Shown here in pieces: positions 32,979-35,160 of a DNA stretch of 35,160 bases (positions within the stretch are counted from its first letter, which is position 1; the number at the start of each line of letters is the position of its first letter). The notes under the pieces are model-generated. The model had not been told where the DNA came from and ran no database searches. It saw only the letters and a list, made by a program, of their open reading frames with translations. Source of the stretch: Planococcus sp. A6 (GTDB taxonomy: Bacteria > Bacillota > Bacilli > Bacillales_A > Planococcaceae); the NCBI RefSeq assembly GCF_028823615.1, contig NZ_JAPEHT010000021.1, positions 1 to 35,160 of the forward strand, read 5' to 3'. A program made the translations under genes and the position numbers.

Positions 32979-34490
32979 TTATGGCGATTTTTTTAACATC
33001 GTTCCGTCGCGCATGTATTTCGCATGCCAAGATAAAGCTTCGTCGAGAACATGCGGTGTATGCCCGCCTTGAGCAATCGCCCTATCGAAATAATCCTGCA
33101 GTTGCGGACGATAATCCGGGTGGACGCAGTTTGCAAGGATCCGCTCCGCCCGTTCACGGGGCGCTAGATTGCGGATATCGGCAAAGCCGTGTTCCGTGAC
33201 CAACACGTCTACATCATGTTCGGTGTGGTCGATATGGGAAGCGAACGGCACGACACAGGAAATCCGCCCATTCTTGGCGGTCGATTTGGTGACGAAAATG
33301 GCGAGCTGCGCATTGCGCCCGAAATCGCCGGATCCGCCGATGCCATTCATCATTTTGATTCCGGCGACATGGGTCGAATTGACATTGCCATATAAATCGA
33401 ATTCCAAGGCGGTGTTGATCGAAATGAGGCCAAGGCGCCGGATGATTTCTGGGTGATTGGAGATTTCCTGCGGCCTCAGCACCAAACGGTCCAGGTAACG
33501 TCCGAAGTCTTGATAGATTCTTTCCATATAAGGCTGCGATAAAGTGATCGCCGAAGCAGAAGCGAATAGCGCCTTGCCCGAATCGAGCAAATCGAACACA
33601 GCATCTTGCAGCACTTCGGAATACAGCTCCAGCCCTTCAAATTCCGAATCGAGGAGGCCATGCAACACCGCATTTGCAACGGATCCGACACCTGATTGAA
33701 GCGGCGGCAGGTTTTTGTCCAAGCGTCCAGCCTGTACTTCGCGGCGCAGGAACGCAAGCAAATGACCTGCCATAACATCCGTTTCCGCATCAGGCGGCTC
33801 GATTGGAGAGGGCGAATCCGCTTGATTGGTCCAGACGATGCCTTTGACTTTCGAAGGATCGACTGGGATACCTTTCGTGCCGATACGGTCCCGCGGCGAG
33901 ACGAGCGGAATCGGCTGTCTCGATCCGATCGCTTGCGGTTCGTAGCAATCGTGTAGCCCTTCCAATTCCAGTGGCTGTGCAGTATTGATCTCAATGATGA
34001 TCTGTTTCGCATGGTGGGCGAATACCATCGAGTTGCCGACGGAAGTGGTCGGGATTAACAAGCCTTCCCGCGTGATGCCAAGCGCTTCGATGATAGCAAA
34101 ATCAAGCGGGCCCGCAACTCCCCCTCTGACCCATTCAGCTGTTTGGGATAAATGATGATCGACAAACTGCACTTTTCCCGAATTGATCGCAGAACGCATG
34201 CCCGGATCGGATTGATACGGCGCGCGTTTCCGAACGATCCCTGTCTGTGCAAAGCGCCCGTCGATTCCGGAACCGAGTGAAGCGCCTGTGTAGACATCGA
34301 TTTGAAATGGCTCTTGCTCTCCACGCTTCACCAAGGCATTTGGCACGGCCTTGGCATCGCCTGCGCGCGTGAATCCGCTGAGCCCGACCGCCATGCCATC
34401 CTTTATCCAGGAGGCTGCCTGTTCAGCACTAACTATCCGTTCTTGCAGAGCTGTTAACTTGATTCGTTCGAGTCGTTGGTCCATCGCCAT
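32979..34490 (-). CDS. Acetyl-CoA hydrolase/succinate CoA-transferase family protein (copy 2)
   Basis: This 503-aa protein is a paralogue of the gene at 30472-31986 and has the same motifs: SGFTRAGDAKAVP, LLIPTTSVGNS, the probable catalytic Glu in LELYSEVLQDAVFDLL near residue 290, and MMNGIGGSGDFGRNA. The reaction is CoA transfer between small carboxylates such as acetate and succinate. The sequence differs from copy 1 at many positions (for instance QSDPGMRSAI against QAEPAMRKAI), so the two may have different substrates or regulation. Two ATGs (34490 and two codons later) each have an AAGGGG at 6 nt. An inverted repeat TTGAAG-ACACC-CTTCAA (34530-34546) lies next to a TATAAA -10-like hexamer upstream. 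Confidence 0.92.
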   Translation of the reverse strand: MAMDQRLERIKLTALQERIVSAEQAASWIKDGMAVGLSGFTRAGDAKAVPNALVKRGEQEPFQIDVYTGASLGSGIDGRFAQTGIVRKRAPYQSDPGMRSAINSGKVQFVDHHLSQTAEWVRGGVAGPLDFAIIEALGITREGLLIPTTSVGNSMVFAHHAKQIIIEINTAQPLELEGLHDCYEPQAIGSRQPIPLVSPRDRIGTKGIPVDPSKVKGIVWTNQADSPSPIEPPDAETDVMAGHLLAFLRREVQAGRLDKNLPPLQSGVGSVANAVLHGLLDSEFEGLELYSEVLQDAVFDLLDSGKALFASASAITLSQPYMERIYQDFGRYLDRLVLRPQEISNHPEIIRRLGLISINTALEFDLYGNVNSTHVAGIKMMNGIGGSGDFGRNAQLAIFVTKSTAKNGRISCVVPFASHIDHTEHDVDVLVTEHGFADIRNLAPRERAERILANCVHPDYRPQLQDYFDRAIAQGGHTPHVLDEALSWHAKYMRDGTMLKKSP

Positions 34491-34529
34491 CCCCTTCCCC
34501 TTGTCGGTCTTGGATATTACTTTATACCC

Positions 34530-34546
34530 TTGAAGACACCCTTCAA
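34530..34546. promoter_or_regulatory. Inverted repeat upstream of CoA-transferase copy 2
   Basis: TTGAAG and CTTCAA arms are separated by 5 nt and lie 3 nt upstream of a minus-strand TATAAA hexamer (34521-34526). It may be an operator; the binding protein is unknown. Confidence 0.3.
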
Positions 34547-34621
34547 CCCGTTTCGATTTTCAGCCGACAAAAAAGCTTTCAGCCCACGGAAAAGAAAATG
34601 CGCATGGCGATTGCAAAGTGA

Positions 34622-34650
34622 TTGACAAGCTTTGGAAGTATCCATAATAT
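34622..34650 (+). promoter_or_regulatory. Sigma-A-type promoter of the MFS efflux gene
   Basis: A consensus TTGACA, a 17-nt spacer and TAATAT lie 56 nt upstream of the ATG at 34706. Confidence 0.75.
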
Positions 34651-34705
34651 GGGGAAGTCAATATAACCGTCATGTGTACATATATATAAGAAAGAAGGCA
34701 CTCCA

Positions 34706-35160
34706 ATGTCCAAAGACCAGCGCAAAAAAATCCTGATTTTAATGATCAATATGTTCATCGCCATCGCCAGTTTCGGCATCATCATCCCAATTCTGCCGTC
34801 ATATCTTGTTTCCATCAATCAAGGCGGCATGGCAGCCGGCTTGATGATCGCCATCTTCGCTGCTGCCCAGTTTCTCTTCTCGCCAATCGCCGGCAAATGG
34901 GCGGATCAATACGGGCGCCGCATCATGATCATCTGGGGACTTGCGGGGCTGACCTTATCGATGTTCATTTTCTATGCTTCCGACTTTATTTGGGTGCTAT
35001 ATTTCTCACGCGTCATCGGGGGAATCGGCGCCGCCATGTTGGTACCGGCCATTTTTGCATACATCGCTGACATCACCACTTTCGACCAGCGCGCAAAAGG
35101 CACGAGCCTGGTATCTGCTGCGATGTCACTCGGCATCGTCATCGGACCGGGAATCGGCGG
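34706..35160 (+). CDS. MFS drug-efflux transporter, partial (N-terminus only)
   Basis: The first 151 residues of a major facilitator are present; the gene runs off the window. Visible are helix 1 (ILILMINMFIAIASFGIIIPILPSYL), the motif-A loop between helices 2 and 3 (GKWADQYGRRIMII), a helix-4 region with FSRVIGGIGAAMLVPA and the drug:H+ antiporter motif C (SLGIVIGPGIGG) in helix 5. This pattern fits the 12-helix DHA1 family that includes Bmr and NorA. AAGG lies 7-9 nt before the ATG. Substrates cannot be predicted from this part. Confidence 0.85.
   Translation, partial: MSKDQRKKILILMINMFIAIASFGIIIPILPSYLVSINQGGMAAGLMIAIFAAAQFLFSPIAGKWADQYGRRIMIIWGLAGLTLSMFIFYASDFIWVLYFSRVIGGIGAAMLVPAIFAYIADITTFDQRAKGTSLVSAAMSLGIVIGPGIG

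Overview
The window looks like a chromosomal segment of a low-to-mid GC Gram-positive bacterium of the order Bacillales, most likely a Planococcaceae member (Planococcus/Planomicrobium-like; this is inference from gene content, strong AGGAGG ribosome sites, frequent TTG/GTG starts and SigB-, WalR-, CcpA- and CodY-like sites). No rRNA, tRNA, CRISPR, insertion sequence or phage gene was seen. Most genes lie on the minus strand.

Layout. 1-6.4 kb: a secreted LysM-3D cell-wall protein with a WalR-type box upstream, the RNA helicase DbpA, a two-gene ATP-grasp / alpha-E-transglutaminase operon in which the last two domains are fused, and a small YtxH-like protein. 6.4-8 kb: an AT-richer pair, a cupin-like/HD-GYP protein and a secreted helical protein. 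8.2-14.4 kb: glutamate synthase genes gltB and gltD. gltB carries a frameshift that separates its last ~100 codons, and its promoter region holds a near-perfect CcpA cre site and overlapping dyads. 14.8-20 kb: recQ, a GXWXG/DUF4334 protein, a short-chain dehydrogenase, an unrecognised 166-aa protein under a large palindrome, an XRE regulator and a pentapeptide-repeat protein. 20.1-22.2 kb (+ strand): a tightly overlapping operon of two DUF1538 membrane proteins and a protein made of two fused PII-like domains. This is the best candidate here for an undescribed system. 22.5-28.5 kb: a TagB/TagF-type glycerophosphotransferase followed directly by a parS-like site, exoA, a UMF1-type transporter, a YkuS-YtxH fusion with a SigB-type promoter, an unexplained ~350-bp stretch, and an orphan MsmX/UgpC ATPase. 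28.7-35.2 kb: rlmN, a VOC-fold protein, two paralogous acetate/succinate-type CoA-transferases flanking a LytTR regulator, and the start of a drug-efflux MFS gene cut by the window edge.

How the genes may work together. Nitrogen/carbon balance recurs: GltBD makes glutamate from 2-oxoglutarate and glutamine, PII-type proteins classically sense ATP/ADP and 2-oxoglutarate, and the CoA-transferases handle acetate/succinate. Cell-wall functions (LysM-3D protein, glycerophosphotransferase) form a second theme. All functional links between neighbouring operons are inference. Operon calls rest on spacing and on the hairpin terminators listed.
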